The notes under the pieces: model-generated | Databases searched by the model: none | Seen by the model: the letters and a program-made list of their open reading frames with translations, nothing else | What the model was told of the DNA's origin: nothing | Shown here: piece by piece, positions 25,277-36,907 of the stretch | Numbering within the stretch: position 1 is the stretch's first letter | Layout of the letters: each line of letters starts with the position of its first letter | Position numbers and translations under genes: made by a program | Origin: Earliella scabrosa | Lineage: Eukaryota; Basidiomycota; Agaricomycetes; Polyporales; Polyporaceae | Assembly: GCA_022605405.1 (NCBI GenBank) | Contig: JABYQQ010000028.1 | Span: 186,001 to 250,000 of the forward strand | Direction of reading: 5' to 3' | DNA length: 64,000 nt

Positions 25277-26124
25277 CGGCACGATCCTCAAGAACGCTCC
25301 CCTCACTGCCCGCATCATCCGCAAACGCGGGCACAAGCTATGCAACCTCGACCACGGGTCGGAACAGTGGGCACGGATGGGATATAGGTTGTTGAAGGTT
25401 GGCATCGCTCTTTTCACATTTGAACTGACCGTATATCTGCAGGTTCAAGTAGTACGACGACCTGCGCAACATCGCCTCCCGAATTCTCTCGCTTCCTCCA
25501 TCTCCTCCGCCGGCTACCGAACGACGAGCTTCTGCCGCCATTCAAGTTGGCGCGTCAGATTGGCATTGAGCCAGGCGTCTCAGAAGAGGTCTGGGAGTAC
25601 GACTCGTACCTCGTCTCCGTGTCCGTTGTGATCGCTTGCATTGAATTGCCTTGTAATGTTCGCTGACATGTCTCATAGGTTTGCAGATTGTGCGACAGTA
25701 TATTTATGTGCCACCACGGCGGTGGTATTGGCCATCGCGGAGAAGGCGTTGTTAAGTCTTCGTGATGGCGGTCCGAGTCTCACGCCCCACCTGGTCCCTC
25801 TTGCTGGCGACGAGGCGATAGGTGTGGACAGCCCGGAGACAATGTACGAGCGCCTAAAAGACGGCGAGAGGGAAGATAACGACGACCCGGACGTAGTCAC
25901 GCGAGATGCCGTAGGTATGGTTGAGAACGTAGAGGAGCACGACCTGGACGACCGAGCGACCAGACGAAGACGCCGACGAGAACGACAAGGCCGGTGATGA
26001 GGCCGGCGATGAAGCACATGGATCTCCGGACACGAGCGAGGACGGTGGTGGCGACGACGAGGACGCGAATGAGGACGTGAACGAGGACGAGCATAATATT
26101 GATAATATGTACGCTAACCACTAG
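25277..26124 (+). CDS. Hypothetical protein, 5' end unresolved
   Basis: Fragments that splice sensibly are 25277-25387, 25443-25620, 25679-25910 and possibly 25990-26124. The middle exons read FLHLLRRLPNDELLPPFKLA and EEVWEYDSYLVSV. After an intron with a CTGAC branch site comes a hydrophobic stretch (ATVYLCATTAVVLAIA), a possible membrane helix. The end is strongly acidic (GDDEDANEDVNEDE). No ATG fits the first exon, so the gene is missing its start, has an unrecognised distant first exon, or is decaying. Family unknown. Confidence 0.33.
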
Positions 26125-26156
26125 GCTATCCAACATGATGCTTCATGGCACCCTAC

Positions 26157-26396
26157 TTGGCGTGACGCCAACTACAACAATGGTACATACTGCTCACAAA
26201 TGACCACTTATGTTCACACTCGTCTGCTCAGGCGTGAGATGTACACTGCTGACCACCGTCCATCTGCGCAGACGTAAAACGTATACCATTCATCTGCGCA
26301 GATGAATGGTGTACACGGCTGTTCATCTTCCCGCGGGGCTGAACATACCTGCCGGGGTATGTTCACCGTCCGTCCCGTCTGTTCACGAATGAACAG
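26157..26396. repeat. Cluster of palindromes and hairpins
   Basis: Within 240 bp lie a perfect 26-bp palindrome (26285-26310, centre CTGCGCAG) and hairpins with arms TTGGCGT (26157-26171), TGTTCA (26320-26345), GAACATACC (26341-26364) and CTGTTCA (26379-26396). Phrases such as CATCTGCGCAGA and TGTTCAC recur in both orientations. This looks like a palindromic regulatory or structural element or a decayed transposon end; I found no target duplication. Confidence 0.55.
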
Positions 26397-26766
26397 GAGG
26401 ACGCCATTTCCCTGATGCCAACATCATAGGTCAGTAAAACGCGCACCAAAAGTGGTTGCACTCCTGCATCCGCCTTGCGCTTGTTCTTCGATTGCGGACT
26501 GTCAATGATGCACATACCATCATTCCTCGATGTTGCCGGTGGACATGTCTAACGCCCAATCAATGAGCCAAGTGACAACACTGTGGGGCGGGAAACAATG
26601 GAGTTCTCAGGGTTTACAGTGAAGTATTGTGGCAGTATGAGCGTAGGAAACACGCGGTCGTCCAACTGTTCATAGAGGTGAGAGAATGCAAAGTTCGTCC
26701 CGACGACTGACCGCCATGAGGATCCAATTCCACCAGGCCCAGCCCAACGTCGCGCATCGTCCGCCA
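26397..26766. other. Intergenic, 3' flank of BMS1
   Basis: No gene or repeat recognised. Confidence 0.4.
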
Positions 26767-29700
26767 CTATGTTCTCCTTCGCTTGTTGCTCCTTCCTCCG
26801 TTCTCCAGATCCGCTTCGCGTTTGCTCTTTAGGCCGGCCACGCGCATATACTCCTTTCTTCGCTCCCTCTCCTTCTCGCCCTTCCGTTCCTCCTCCCTCT
26901 CAACCCTCTTCCGATGCTCGACTCGTTTCTCTTCCTTCTTCTCTCGCCTCCGCGCAACCTGGTCCTTCCTCAGCGCCCGTGCCTGCTGAAGTAACGCGAT
27001 GGCCCTCTTCTCCTCGGGCTCCAGCACTACCGCGCGCTTCTGCATGTACGTCGCCCGGTGCTGCGCCTTCATCAGCTTCGGTTTCGATGCATACGGCAGC
27101 GAGGCTTGTAGCTTCTTCGGAACCCTGAGCGGATTGAATCGTCGTGCAGGACGTTCCACCGGCTTGTAGATCGAGTTGACATTCGTCGGAGTTCTCAGCC
27201 CCTGCTCACGCCGCACTTGACCCGTCAGCCGCATGCCTTGCCAGTGCTCCTTGTCCGACAGCAGGAGAGACGTAACAGGGTTATAGAACTTCCGCGGTTG
27301 AATCGAGTACCATGCGCGAAGGAACACGATATCTATAATACGGAGTGAGCGACGAGCCATGATAACCACTACATTTGAACCACCCGGACGTGATAGCAAA
27401 GAGAAGGTAACGCACCGCTCATAAGAATTTTGTCCTCGAATGCTGCCCTGAACGCGCCGTCGGGCTTCGGTAGCGCCTTCTTGATTTGTCCACGGATCCC
27501 TGACACCGTCCTTATATTCGCGCCCTCGAACTTAGCCACCTCGAGCGCGGAGTTAAACATGTCCTTGATGAAGGCCGTGTTCTTGAAGATTTTGAACGGC
27601 ACGCCCGTCAACTTCAGCTTCTTGACGATTTTTGTCGACCGGTCGATGTCCAGCACCACGCCCGTTGCGCTCACACGGAACCCCGGCGTTTCCCGACTCA
27701 GCGCGTTGAACGCGCAGAAGCCTGTGTTTGGCAACGCCGCGGGTCCGTAGAACGTCGCGTAGCAGTGCATGTGCTCCGGAGTGTACTTGAGCATGCGCAT
27801 CCGGATCGAGTGGTCGTCGAGCGAGTAGATAGGAACGGTCTGGAAGCGCCTCCAGCCCAGTGAGAGGATGAGTGGATCATTGGTCTTCAGCGTCTTCGCG
27901 AACCACCTATGGCGCTTGATGCGAACCTGAACATAGCCAAACCGTTCCTCGGCGGGGAGTAGGCCGCCGACGACAATCGGATACGATGGATCAAAGTTCT
28001 CGACCATCTCCGCGGGAACGTTCGTGAGTTCGAGGCGGACGTAGGCTCCGGGACGGTATCCCTCGAGTAGTGCGCGCGCCTCAGGGTCTTCAATACCTTC
28101 GAACTCAGCCCGGTTGAGCTGTTGCTGGCGCGCCATCGCGTCCTTAGCTTCGGTGTAGAAGTCGGATTTCGCTGCATCGGGTTCATCGTACTGCTCGTCG
28201 AACTTGCGCTTCAGCTCGGCCTTCTTCGCAGCAAGGGCAACCGGGTCCTTGTTGAGTGACGGTTTGTCCTCGCCATCCTCGTCTCCCCCATCGTCGTCGT
28301 CGTCGTCCATGTCATCGTCTTCCACCTGAGCGCCCTCACCATCGTCCATGTCCTCGTACGGCTCGCCATGTGAGTCGACGCCTTCCGTAGGTTGTGGGGC
28401 CCCGGTGATGAACAGATTCCGGATGGAGTCCAACAGCTCCTCATCCTCCCACTCCCGCAGCTCCTCCGGGTTAAGGGGCTCCTTCGACCGGTCAAGGTCC
28501 TCCTCCGTCCTGACAGGTGCGCTGCTCTTGACGGTGAAGAAGTCGTCGTCATCCATCGCAGGAGCGTTGGAAAATGTCGCATCCCGGGAACCTCCCACCC
28601 CCAGAATGGATTCGGGCGAAGCAGTGGAGTTGTATATGAGTTTTGTCCAATCTCGACGCTTGCGCGCCCTGGCACTGCCCTCGAACGCCGCCTGCGCCTG
28701 TTCGCTGAGGTTCTTCTTCCAGCGAGGCACATCTTCATCGCCACTGTCTTCATCGTCATCGCTGGGAATGTGGAACGCCTCGTCATCATCGAAGCGGACG
28801 TATCGTCGTGACGGTCCTGGATCATCATCATCATCGCCGCCTAGATCTGAGTCGGAATCCGCGAAGTCCACTTCACCACGCTTCCCGCTTGACGTCGACA
28901 AACCGTGTACAGATCGTCGGACGTTACGTGGGGCTGAACGACCGCGATCACCTCCGTCACCCCCAACATCGTCTAGCGCCTCAGAACCATCATCCGATAG
29001 GTCATCATCGGATCCCAAGTCTTCGTCCTCCTCGCTGAGACCTTCGTCGGCATCTTCATCTTCATTGCTATCGTTGTCGCCCTCATCTGAGGCAGAACCC
29101 TCCGACTCCGACTGTAGTCTGCTGGGCCCTGCTTCGGCTTGGACGGATAGTGGACGTGAGGAGGAGCCGAAGAGCTTGATCTGACTCTTCGCTACCACGT
29201 CTTCAAGCGTAGCGTTCACATCTTGGAGGTCTAGAACCATTTGCTCGCCTTCACCGGGATCTTAAGAAGTATTGGTGTCAGTACTCAATCTACTATCAGA
29301 AGGGAAATGCGGCACATACTCTCCATGCCACCCTTGGTGAAGTTGCCCGGAACGTTGATGTAGACGGCGTCCTTGTCGTAGATGACGCCACCGACATCGC
29401 TCATAGGAGCATGAATCAAGAGCTTCTTCTTCTCGCTCAGCTTTCGTCGCTTCTCTGACTCCGCGTCTGGCAAGGGGCAGGGGTCTCCCAGGATCTGGAC
29501 GCTCTTGACATCGAGGTCGCCTACTCCAGGTATGTGCACCTTCGTACCCAGTCGATAGTTGGTGCCCCGCATGTAACCGTAGAGAGTCACGGTGCGGTCG
29601 CATTTGCCCTTTGACTCACGAATCTCCTCGCGAGGCGTAAGGTCCTCGAAACGGTCGGCGAGCAAGTAGGGATGGGTGTTGCGAAAGACGAGGGGGCGGA

Positions 29701-30514
29701 ACTTCATGACAGAGATGAAGCGGGAGAGGTTGAGAATCTCGGTGTCGGGGTAGCGGCCGTTGAGCACGCCAGAAAGGTAGAAGAGCTTAGCACCTTGGTA
29801 AATCTCCGTCCAAAAACGCTTCTTCAAAGCCTTCTTGGTGGCACGCAAGGTAGCAGCCTTCTTGATGAGATCCAGGTGGGTGAGGACACCGATGACCTTG
29901 GGGAAGCCGTGCGATTGGAGAATGTTGAGGAACTCGAATGTTTCCTGGTCGCCGATCAGCTAGAACAGGACTTCCAGCGAAGGAGGACGCACCATTTCGA
30001 AGCCATATGATCCATCAATCATGAGGAGGACAAGGTCCGCAACTTTTGCGATGTCGATCATGGAGCTAAGGTCGTTATTGCACTCTACGAAGGTGATGCG
30101 CTTCTTTTTCCCACTAACGACCGTGACAGGTCCATGAATGTGATTGAGGGTCTGCTTCGTGTATCGTCGTATGAGCGACTTCATGAGAGTGGTCTTGCCC
30201 ACGCCTGGGGGGCCAACGACGGCCACGACGGTAGGAGGAGGTTGGTCATCGGGAGTGCGGTCGACGAGAGGGACGTGAAGACGAGTCTGGTCGCGCTCAG
30301 CGGTGCGACGACCTTGCCTGTCTGCTCTCCGACCTGACTTGGGAGCAAAAGCCTACACCAGAGGTTAGAGATATGGACCTGTTCGAGGCAGAGGACGGAC
30401 CTTTTCGTTGAATCCATGCTGCTTCTCCTTGCCCTTGGCCTTCGCAGACTTTTTCTTTTCTGCCTTCGCGCCCGACTGCGCTGGCCGGTGAGCCTTGTGT
30501 GTCTGCGAGTCCAT
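26767..30514 (-). CDS. BMS1: BMS1 ribosome biogenesis GTPase
   Basis: Five exons (30514-30401, 30352-29993, 29944-29320, 29260-27416 and 27332-26767) give 1169 residues, close to yeast Bms1. Bms1 is an essential nucleolar GTPase of the small-subunit processome that works with Rcl1 in 40S assembly. The N-terminus is Lys-rich. The P-loop GPPGVGKTT lies near residue 85, and GYGFEM|ETFEFLN and GVLTHLDL follow. An AARP2CN-type region comes next, then a long acidic Ser/Asp/Glu segment, and the conserved C-terminal region with [20 protein letters not shown] rebuilt across the last intron. The C-terminus is basic and coiled. The acceptor at 29945 rather than 29960 gives the conserved FEMETFEF junction. 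Confidence 0.95.
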
Positions 30515-30791
30515 GAGTGATTGAGCGGTGGACTCGCGAGTAGCCAAGCAGAGAGGAGGTGAGCAAGGTTACCTAGACTCGGAGAGCAAAGGCAGGGCGA
30601 TCGGAACGGGCGCTTCGAAAAAATGGCGGGCGCTGGGGTTAGGGGCTGTCTTCACGAACACGTGACTGGCGCGGTGTTGTTGAAGGGAGGGCGCCTAAGG
30701 ACGAACCACGCTCTGTCGTCTTTGCTCCCATCGTTCCCGCCGTCTCGCTCGGCCTTCGTCTCTCTGCGATACACCCTTCTCTCCGCGAGCC
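30515..30791. promoter_or_regulatory. Divergent promoter, BMS1 / Cep57-like gene
   Basis: 277 bp separate two divergent starts. A CACGTG box lies at 30659-30664, and a CT-rich tract precedes the right-hand start. Confidence 0.5.
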
Positions 30792-33700
30792 ATGTCGAGG
30801 CGGCTAGCGCATCTTGACATTTCCATCAGGGGCGACGAGCAGGAGCATCAGCGCATGCTTCTCGAACACAACCTACAGCACACCGACCTCTCCCTCCACC
30901 TCTCATCCACCCCAGACGACTGCTCAGACGTCGAATACCCCAGACACGCCTCCGCTCACTCTCCTCAGTTCTCTGCCTTTGCCTCCTTTGACCATCGATC
31001 TGGCGACGATTTCGACCCCCATGAACAGAGCAGATTTCAGGCCTGGTCCTACCACACCGACGACGGCGCCCAACCATACGCCGCGGAATCATTGTCCACC
31101 GCGGCACACCACGCCAGCGCGCTCACGATTAGTGCCGGACTAGGAGGCGGGCGGGCACCCAGGAGGGATATCAGCCTTAGCGGGGCCGAATACGACCCCG
31201 AGCGACCGCTGCAGGGCATCATGGCTGGCATCGCAGGTCGCTTCAAGGGCTTCGACGCCAACTCGACCAAGTCACGGCAAATCGTTCGTCTATTCTGTCT
31301 ACCGCATCTCTGTCTCAATCTTTGATATCATCGTGCTCACAGACAGCAAGTGTGGTTGAATACGATCCTCTCATCGTGGACGATACCGCAGAGCTAGACC
31401 GTGTTCTACAGTCGGGACACGCACCACCTGGTACCATACGCTCTGCACGCTCTTCTTCGCCCTCTTCCAGCTCCGACTCGACTGGCCCTGTATCTCCGCC
31501 ACAACAGCAGGACTCAAGACCCAGGTTGGCGGATGCTCTCAGCAACATGACATTCTCCCCGAAGCGACCACGTAATGCTCAAGGTCTACCGTCCCCGCAA
31601 ATGCTCAACGCTACCTTGCGCTCGTCAACGCCAGACCGTTCGGCTATCGCGCGTCACCTTCCACGTTCATCGTCACCTAATCCCATTCCCACCTCGACAT
31701 CACGACCTCAGCGCAGATATAACCAGTCGCTCTCGTACGCTCAAAACAGTCTCTCCCATTCCCGCGTCGAGCCGGAGGTCAACATCTTGCCTGCCACACC
31801 TTCAATAAAACGCAGCCAGCGCGAGCAAGATGAATCATCTAAATTTACCGCCATGGCTCGTGGTTTGGCGCGTGAGATCGAAGCGGAGGCAGACGCGATG
31901 ATGAAGCAGAACGCGAACGCGAGACAGTCAGGACCGGAGGCTACGCCAAGACCGTACTACCACAGTACTATCGTATCTAAACCAAAGCGTCAGCGGAGTC
32001 CTTTCAAGGAGAAGAGTACGAAGCCTCACGCCGCAACACCGTTCAAGAAGAGCGTACAACTCCCTGATGTCACTGGGTTGACTTCGGCAATAGCGTCCCC
32101 CGCCAAAGTAGATGTGGAGTTCTACGGGTACGACCCGAGGGATACCACAGAAGCCGAAGGTGCGACCCTTTCCCGTAGCCTCCGTAGAACATGTTTGAAT
32201 TAACGACATTCCAGTCCGCCTTATCGCGAGTCTCAGCGTCGTCCAGAACAAGCTCGCGTTCCTGGAACAGGAGAACAGTGTTTCGCGTCGGCGAGTCCGA
32301 GAACTCGAACTTGAGCTCGAGGCATGCAAGAAAGAGGTCGCGCGCGAGCGTACTCGGATCATGGAGCACGAGCAGAGCATGCGGGACGACGAGCATACTC
32401 CTGGCAAACGGCGGGCTGCGAGTCAACGGGAGCGCATACAGCAACAAAAGAAGAAGGCAGAAGAGGACCAGGCGGAGCTTGCAGCTGCAGAAGGTCGGTA
32501 CAGGGCAGCTGTCGAGGACAAGAAAGGTGAGACATCAGCTATACAGTCCTTCGCTCACCCACGTTTGCGATACTGATCCTCGTGGTGGTCAGCGTTAGAG
32601 GCGCTAATCACGACCCTTCGCTCTCATCTTACTCGCCTCACTGCGGAGCTATCGGAACACAAGCAGCTTCTGATCGAGTTGCGCTCTCTTCGCGATGCCG
32701 ACGCACGTACACTCGCCGAGAAGAGCAGGGAGGTGGACAAGCTGAAGCATGAGGTCGAACGACTCGCAGGCGAGGTTCACGTGCTTCGTGGGGTCGTAGA
32801 GGAAGGCTTGAAGGAGCGGCGAAGTTTCCGAGAGCAATCGGAGAGCCGTGACGAGGGTGGCGCAGAGTCTGCTGAGGAGAGCGGCGAAGAAGACGAGAAC
32901 AGGAAGACCGCACACCCAGCGCCGGTACAGCCGATTGAGCAGAACCGTTCCCGACCTCCTTCTGTGCATTCGGAAGTGAGCGAGGACGAGGAGTCTGATG
33001 AATCCATCAGCCGTCGCTCTCCTACTCCATCTCCTAGGAGACGGTTAGGGACGGGTGCCGCAGACAAGACAATGCGTACCGACTATGCGACAGTGGCATC
33101 GTCCCAGGGCCCGAGCGTAAGCGCCAATGTCTCGAAGCCGTTCCTCGACGACGACGAAGTCAGTCGTATCACGCAGGAGGTCGAAGAACGACGTACCAAT
33201 CGCTCCATTTCCTCCCGTTCACAAGACGACTCCCAATCACAATCTGGTTCAACCTCGCAGGAGCATTCGCGAAGTTGGTCACGGAATCCTCAACCAAACC
33301 AGTCCAGACGAGTGTCTCGTGCAGGATCCCCTTCCGTGATGCTTGAGGATGAACCTTCTGCCCCTCAAGTAGCCACCGCGCAGCTGGAGTATTCCGTCCG
33401 TTTTGCCGGCGAGCCTAGTCAAGCAGAGAGTAGCCGCCCTCCTTCCCCACGGCCCGACACCACGCAATCGCAGGCCAGAACGCAGCCACGTCCGACCGCA
33501 CCCACTCCCGCCGCAGCTTCACGCAACGTTCCTGCTCAGAAGCGGCGAGCACACACCGCCCCGCAAGAAGAGCTCGAGACGCCCTTTCCGCAAATCCGCG
33601 GTGCGCGTCTCGAGCGGCTGTTCTTCTCCGCTCCAGAACACAACAAGGATACCTGCATGGCATGTCATCGACGGAGGCGGAGACATCCCGATGATGTTGA

Positions 33701-34321
33701 TCAGCCCGACGCATGGTTCCAAGACGGCGATCGCGAGAGGGCGAGGGAACGCCAGTATGAGGATGAGGAGGACGATGGCCTTGTCGATGGTCCAGAAGAG
33801 CAGCGACAGCGCGAGAAGAGGGCGTATCCGGCGAAGAGCGCGCGCGACCGGGAGGACGAACGACTTCCTCCCCAGACAGTCCTCGCGCGCGTCTTGAGGG
33901 AGCTCGAGGATGACTTTTCGCATTACAAGAGGTGTGTGATTATCGCGTTGATTGCTTCGCGTTGCGGTGCTGACTGCTATTCGTCACCAGTATCTACATT
34001 GAGCTCGCCGACCAATACAAGCTCATGGACCCGATGTCAAATGTGGTCAAGCGAAACGTGCTTGCGGATCACCTGCGTGAGGTGATCGACATCCTCGAGC
34101 AGAAGGTAAGCGCTTTCTAGACAGGTTGGCTAAGCGTGTAGAGCTGACTCGCTTTTGCGCACCAGGGCAACCAGATAGCATCGCTGTATGACCTCTTGAC
34201 CTTCAAAGACAAGCCGGCCAGCGAATCCATCGTCCCCGACAAGCCCACGTCGCGAAGTGCGCCATCGACTATGGGTCCATCCCATGGACGTGTGCACGTC
34301 CGTAGATATCCCACGTCATAG
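30792..34321 (+). CDS. Cep57-like microtubule-binding coiled-coil protein (spindle pole body)
   Basis: Six exons (30792-31283, 31343-32159, 32215-32526, 32593-33931, 33991-34105 and 34166-34321) give 1076 residues. A disordered N-terminal half is followed by two coiled-coil blocks starting near residues 437 and 541 (LEQENSVSRRRVRELELELE; KHEVERLAGEVHVLRGVV). The last ~110 residues match the Cep57 microtubule-binding domain: ARVLRELEDDFSHYK, then IYIELADQYKLMDPMSNVVK and LREVIDILEQKGNQIASLYD. In animals Cep57 links microtubules to centrosomes; fungal proteins with this domain sit at the spindle pole body. A CMACHRRRR stretch near residue 900 is an odd Cys/His-basic patch. The domain is clear; the precise orthology is inferred. 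Confidence 0.85.
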
Positions 34322-34891
34322 CTCCCTCTCATCACCTGGTGGCTCTGTACTCTGTGACTGACCATCCCATGTTGTCGACCCCCGAGCCAGACTCTCTGTC
34401 AGCCCACTGTATCTTCGTACCTCGACTCGCATATCATAAGTACATACTCATCATACTGTATTCTAGTCAGCATTCACACACACATTGGACCGTCTTCCAC
34501 TGTCAATACGCAATCCCATCCCACGAAAATACAGTCTGCATGTTGATCGGCTTTCTGGTTCATGAATGTACCGAGAGTCCCTCTTGCTAGCGTGGGAACG
34601 AACATTGATCTTTATTGAGGTCCTAGCTGATGTCTTTCATTAATTGTTCGTCCACTGCGACGTGGCAACTTCAACAAGTACTGAGGCTCCTCCCGGCTCT
34701 TCTCTTTTGGTCAGCACAGATACGTTCCCTCAGTGTTCTCGGCGGCCGGTGGGTTGAACAATGCATCATTTGCTCTTACTATGAGCCACCGCATGGCTCA
34801 TGTGTGCTCATACTAGTATTGATTCCGTGTTCGCAGATACCCGAAGACTCTGCACGTCGACACCCACTGCCAACGAGCGAACAGCAGCACC
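34322..34891. other. Intergenic, promoter of epoxide hydrolase 2
   Basis: Contains a small perfect hairpin (ATGAGCCA-CCGCA-TGGCTCAT, about 34781-34801). No gene recognised. Confidence 0.4.
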
Positions 34892-36557
34892 ATGTCCGCT
34901 GAGCAGTCCACTGAAAAGCCCTTCATCCTGTCGGTCTCTGATGCAGACCTCGGTCTTCTGCGTCAAAAGCTTGACCTCGTCCGGCTTCCAGACGAGGTTG
35001 ACGACGCAGGGTGGGACTACGGTGTTCCCCTCGCCGACATGAAACGCCTCATAGCGTACTGGAGGGAGCGGTTTGACTGGCGGAAAGTGGAGGCTCAGAT
35101 CAACGAGCTTCCCATGTTTACCCGTGATATCGAGGTCAACGGCTTTGGGACGCTCAACATCCACTATGTTCATCAGAAGAGCAAGGTCAACAATGCTGTT
35201 CCACTTCTCTTCGTCCACGGGTGTAAGTTTCACGCGTCACTTGCCTCGGGCACGTATATACTGAATACACATAGGGCCCGGTAACTTCCTGGAGGTGAAG
35301 AAGATACTCCCTCTCTTGACCGCCAGCTCCCCAGAATACCCTAGCTTCCACGTGGTAGCACTGAGCCTACCTGGCTTCGGGTTCTCGGAGGCTGCGAAGA
35401 AACCGGGCTTCAAGGGTCCTCAGTACGCCGAGGCAAGTAGTCCTGCCAATCATTCGCGGCTCTGTGGTGCCAGGTTGTTCTAACCGTTGTCCAATGCGCT
35501 GGCAGCTCTTCAACAAGCTCATGCTTTCGCTCGGGTATAGCGAATACGGTATGCATCTGCGGTCTAAGTGCATTGTGTCAATAGCTCAATACCTATTTTC
35601 TGGGCACGCAAACCAGTGTACCAGGGCGGAGACTGGGGCCACATAGTCAGTAGTTCGCTCATGATGCATCTCCACCAGAGGGCTGACAAACACCACTCAC
35701 AGCTTGGCCTTCACGCTGTCACTCATAACGGCCACAAGCACATCAAAGCATGGCACACAAACATGCCTTTGTGCGTCCTCCGATCTGCGTCGCTTGCATC
35801 TCGAGTCCTACTGAACGTCTGTCTCCATGAACAGGGTTGGGGGGCCACCGTCACCCTTGAAGAACCCCCTAATCTTCCTAGGATTGTTCCTCCTGCCATT
35901 CAAGAAGGCGGAAAGGGAGGGATTAATGTCTGCCCAGCACTACGACAGTCAGGGCAACGGGTACTACAGGCAACAGTCTACTCGACCCCAGACGCTCGCA
36001 TACGGACTCGCAGACTCGCCCGTTGGGATCCTGGCATGGATCTACGAGAAGCTCGTAGCATGGACCGACGATTATCCGTGGACCGAAGACGAAGGTGTGT
36101 AACATGTCGTCGTACTCCATGTTCTTGACGGATCTGACTACGTGGCAGTCCTCGAGTGGGTGTCCATCTATTGGTTCTCTCGTGCAGGCCCAGGCGAGTC
36201 CACACGCATCTACTACGAGATGAGCAGTGGCAACACCGGCACTGCCTTCGACGGCTACGTCTGGCAGTCTGTTCCGATGGGGGCCTCCTACTTCCCAAAG
36301 GAAGTCGTCCGCCTTCCGAAATCGTGAGTGCCATGATCATCGGCATCCAAAGCATTGCATTAACAGCTCATGACACGCGCATGACAAGATGGACGCAAAT
36401 GCTAGGCAATGTCGTCTTCGAGGCGGAGCACGATAAAGGGGGACATTTTGCAGCGTTTGAACAGCCCGAGGCGCTTGCAACGGACATTCGCAAGATGTTC
36501 GGCAAGGGCGGCCCTGCGTATGGCGTTGTTCCGAGCAAGGATGGATACGATGCTTGA
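34892..36557 (+). CDS. Epoxide hydrolase 2 (paralogue of the 10.6-kb gene)
   Basis: Eight exons (34892-35222, 35275-35432, 35506-35548, 35617-35645, 35703-35770, 35835-36094, 36149-36323 and 36389-36557) give 410 residues. Exons 2, 3, 4, 5, 7 and 8 have exactly the same lengths as in epoxide hydrolase 1. The EHN domain is followed by HGWPGNF (109-115), the nucleophile Asp183 in QGGDWG and the catalytic His374 in [10 protein letters not shown], so the enzyme should be active. Intron 2 begins with GCAAGT, a GC-AG intron, where the paralogue has GTTAGC at the same position. Substrate unknown; detoxification or lipid/aromatic epoxide turnover are family-level possibilities. Confidence 0.9.
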
Positions 36558-36907
36558 ACGGATGTTGTAGAACCTCAAAAGCGAGGATCTGTAGACACAA
36601 CTAGCAATTGGAGCACAGTCCGGACAAGACCAACGGTATACGTAACCGACGGCACCCTCGCATGAGAACAAGACAGAGTTTCGAAAGTAGCAGTCAACAT
36701 ATAAACCCAAGCGCGTACATCCACATCCAATCCAAATTACTGCAAGCCTTATACAAGTCGGAGTCCCAAGCATATCCTCTCAGAAACCCCTCAACACATC
36801 GACCAGGGTAGAGTACGAAGCGTCCAAAGTAGCATGAAAGCACCATGAATGAAGTCAACCCCACCCGACCCCGAGATCGCCGAAACCCTATACCCAAAAG
36901 AAAGCAT
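36558..36907. other. Intergenic between two convergent genes
   Basis: Shared 3' flank; nothing recognised. Confidence 0.4.

Noticed and set aside
28348..29184. 278-codon open frame opposite BMS1
   Set aside because: It is the mirror of the acidic Ser/Asp/Glu segment of BMS1, which generates long antisense Ser frames.
29960..29992. 33-nt intron in BMS1 ending at a TAG
   Set aside because: The acceptor 15 nt further gives a normal 48-nt intron and restores the conserved GFEMETFEFLN junction.
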